Part shown: one piece after another, positions 5,192 to 5,727 of the stretch
How positions within the stretch are numbered: position 1 is the stretch's first letter
How the letters are laid out: every line of letters starts with the position of its first letter
Source of the DNA: Syntrophomonadaceae bacterium
Lineage (GTDB): Bacteria > Bacillota_B > Syntrophomonadia > Syntrophomonadales > Syntrophomonadaceae
Direction: 5' to 3'
Assembly (NCBI GenBank): GCA_030627145.1
Contig: DAOUSQ010000076.1
Span: 1 to 5,727, forward strand
Length of the DNA: 5,727 nt
Position numbers and translations under genes: made by a program
The notes under the pieces: generated by a model
What the model was told of the DNA's origin: nothing
What the model saw: the letters and a program-made list of their open reading frames with translations, nothing else
The model's database searches: none

Positions 5192-5727
5192 TTAATTATT
5201 TCTCAAACTAAACCTGGCTCCTTTAGGCAAAAGTTCAAGACATTTGAAACTTACCTGGGCTTCCTCTGGGCTGTCCAAACTTAAGCCTTTATCAGATGAG
5301 GATACCATACACAGGGGTGGGAATAAAACGCACCACCAGTTCTTCCCCTGTCCTTCCCCAATTACCACTCTTACAGCCTGGTATTCCCCCTGAGGTAAAA
5401 CTATATTGCCATAGGATTTAGTAGGAAACTCATATTCTCCCACATAAACTTCTACAGGGTAATTATATCCCCGTTCTTTTATTACAGATTCAGCTGTTCT
5501 TTTAATCTGTGGAATATTTTGTGCCGCTAAATGGCAAGCTTTTTCAACATCATCAATCTCTGTAAATCCAGGACTCATAGTTTTCACAATCTCATCCTTG
5601 ACCGCCAGCTTGAGAGCCTGGTCAAAAGGATCATCACTATTGGCAATAACATGTAAACGCAGTACGCTTTCGGATAAAGGTTTTCCTTTTTCAGCCAGAA
5701 TATAAGTCCCAACCAGAGTAATAATTA
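5192..5727 (-). CDS. spoIIR: Stage II sporulation protein R, 5' end outside window
   Basis: SpoIIR is made in the forespore under sigma-F and secreted into the intermembrane space. There it triggers the protease SpoIIGA to cleave pro-sigma-E in the mother cell. The frame is open from the window edge to the stop at 5192, showing 177 residues; Bacillus SpoIIR is about 224. The visible start (IITLVGTYILAEKGKPLS) looks like the end of an N-terminal membrane or signal segment, so a short N-terminal piece is probably missing. Family hallmarks follow: VLRLHVIANSDDPFDQALKL near residues 21-40, then GEYQAVRVVIGEGQGKNWWC and VLFPPLCM near 115-142. An internal GTG at 5587 is not the start, because conserved sequence continues upstream of it. 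The C-terminus is short, ending soon after the CLELLPKGARFSLRNN segment. The gene is closed by its own terminator and separated from ispE. The sigma-F promoter would lie outside the window. Confidence 0.95.
   Translation of the reverse strand, partial: IITLVGTYILAEKGKPLSESVLRLHVIANSDDPFDQALKLAVKDEIVKTMSPGFTEIDDVEKACHLAAQNIPQIKRTAESVIKERGYNYPVEVYVGEYEFPTKSYGNIVLPQGEYQAVRVVIGEGQGKNWWCVLFPPLCMVSSSDKGLSLDSPEEAQVSFKCLELLPKGARFSLRNN

Overview
The window reads almost entirely on the minus strand and holds six protein genes. From right to left (the direction of transcription) they are spoIIR (5' end cut by the window), ispE, a GntR/FCD-family regulator, a MobA-like nucleotidyltransferase, glmU, and prs (3' end cut by the window). 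The DNA is AT-rich. Shine-Dalgarno sequences are strong (GGAGG, GAGGTGA, GGGAGGG). The presence of SpoIIR points to an endospore-forming, low-GC Firmicute. The gene set and the use of a GntR regulator where Bacillus has purR fit a clostridial-type anaerobe (class Clostridia or the Halanaerobiales), but the sequence alone does not fix the genus.

Right end (5071-5727): spoIIR, a sporulation signalling gene, ends at 5192 and is closed by a clean intrinsic terminator at 5071-5103. Middle (2497-5050): a well-formed sigma-A type promoter (TTGGCC, 17 bp, TATAAT) starts an ispE - gntR - nucleotidyltransferase unit. ispE and gntR are 2 bp apart, with the gntR ribosome-binding site inside the last ispE codons. 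gntR and the transferase are 16 bp apart. The unit ends at an imperfect hairpin with a T-tract.

Between 2217 and 2578 there is 362 bp without a convincing gene. It contains the terminator, a 78-bp repeat-like segment flanked by 9-bp direct repeats, a probable glmU promoter and a leader hairpin. spoVG, which sits just before glmU in Bacillus, is absent. Left end (1-2216): glmU and prs are 15 bp apart and probably co-transcribed.

Functionally, IspE serves isoprenoid synthesis by the MEP pathway, GlmU makes UDP-GlcNAc for peptidoglycan, and Prs makes PRPP for nucleotides. This is mostly a conserved housekeeping neighbourhood. The observations most worth a second look are a roughly 20-residue insertion inside the conserved core of IspE, the 78-bp repeat-flanked segment before glmU, and the pairing of an FCD regulator with an uncharacterised nucleotidyltransferase. 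I found no convincing evidence of a wholly new system.
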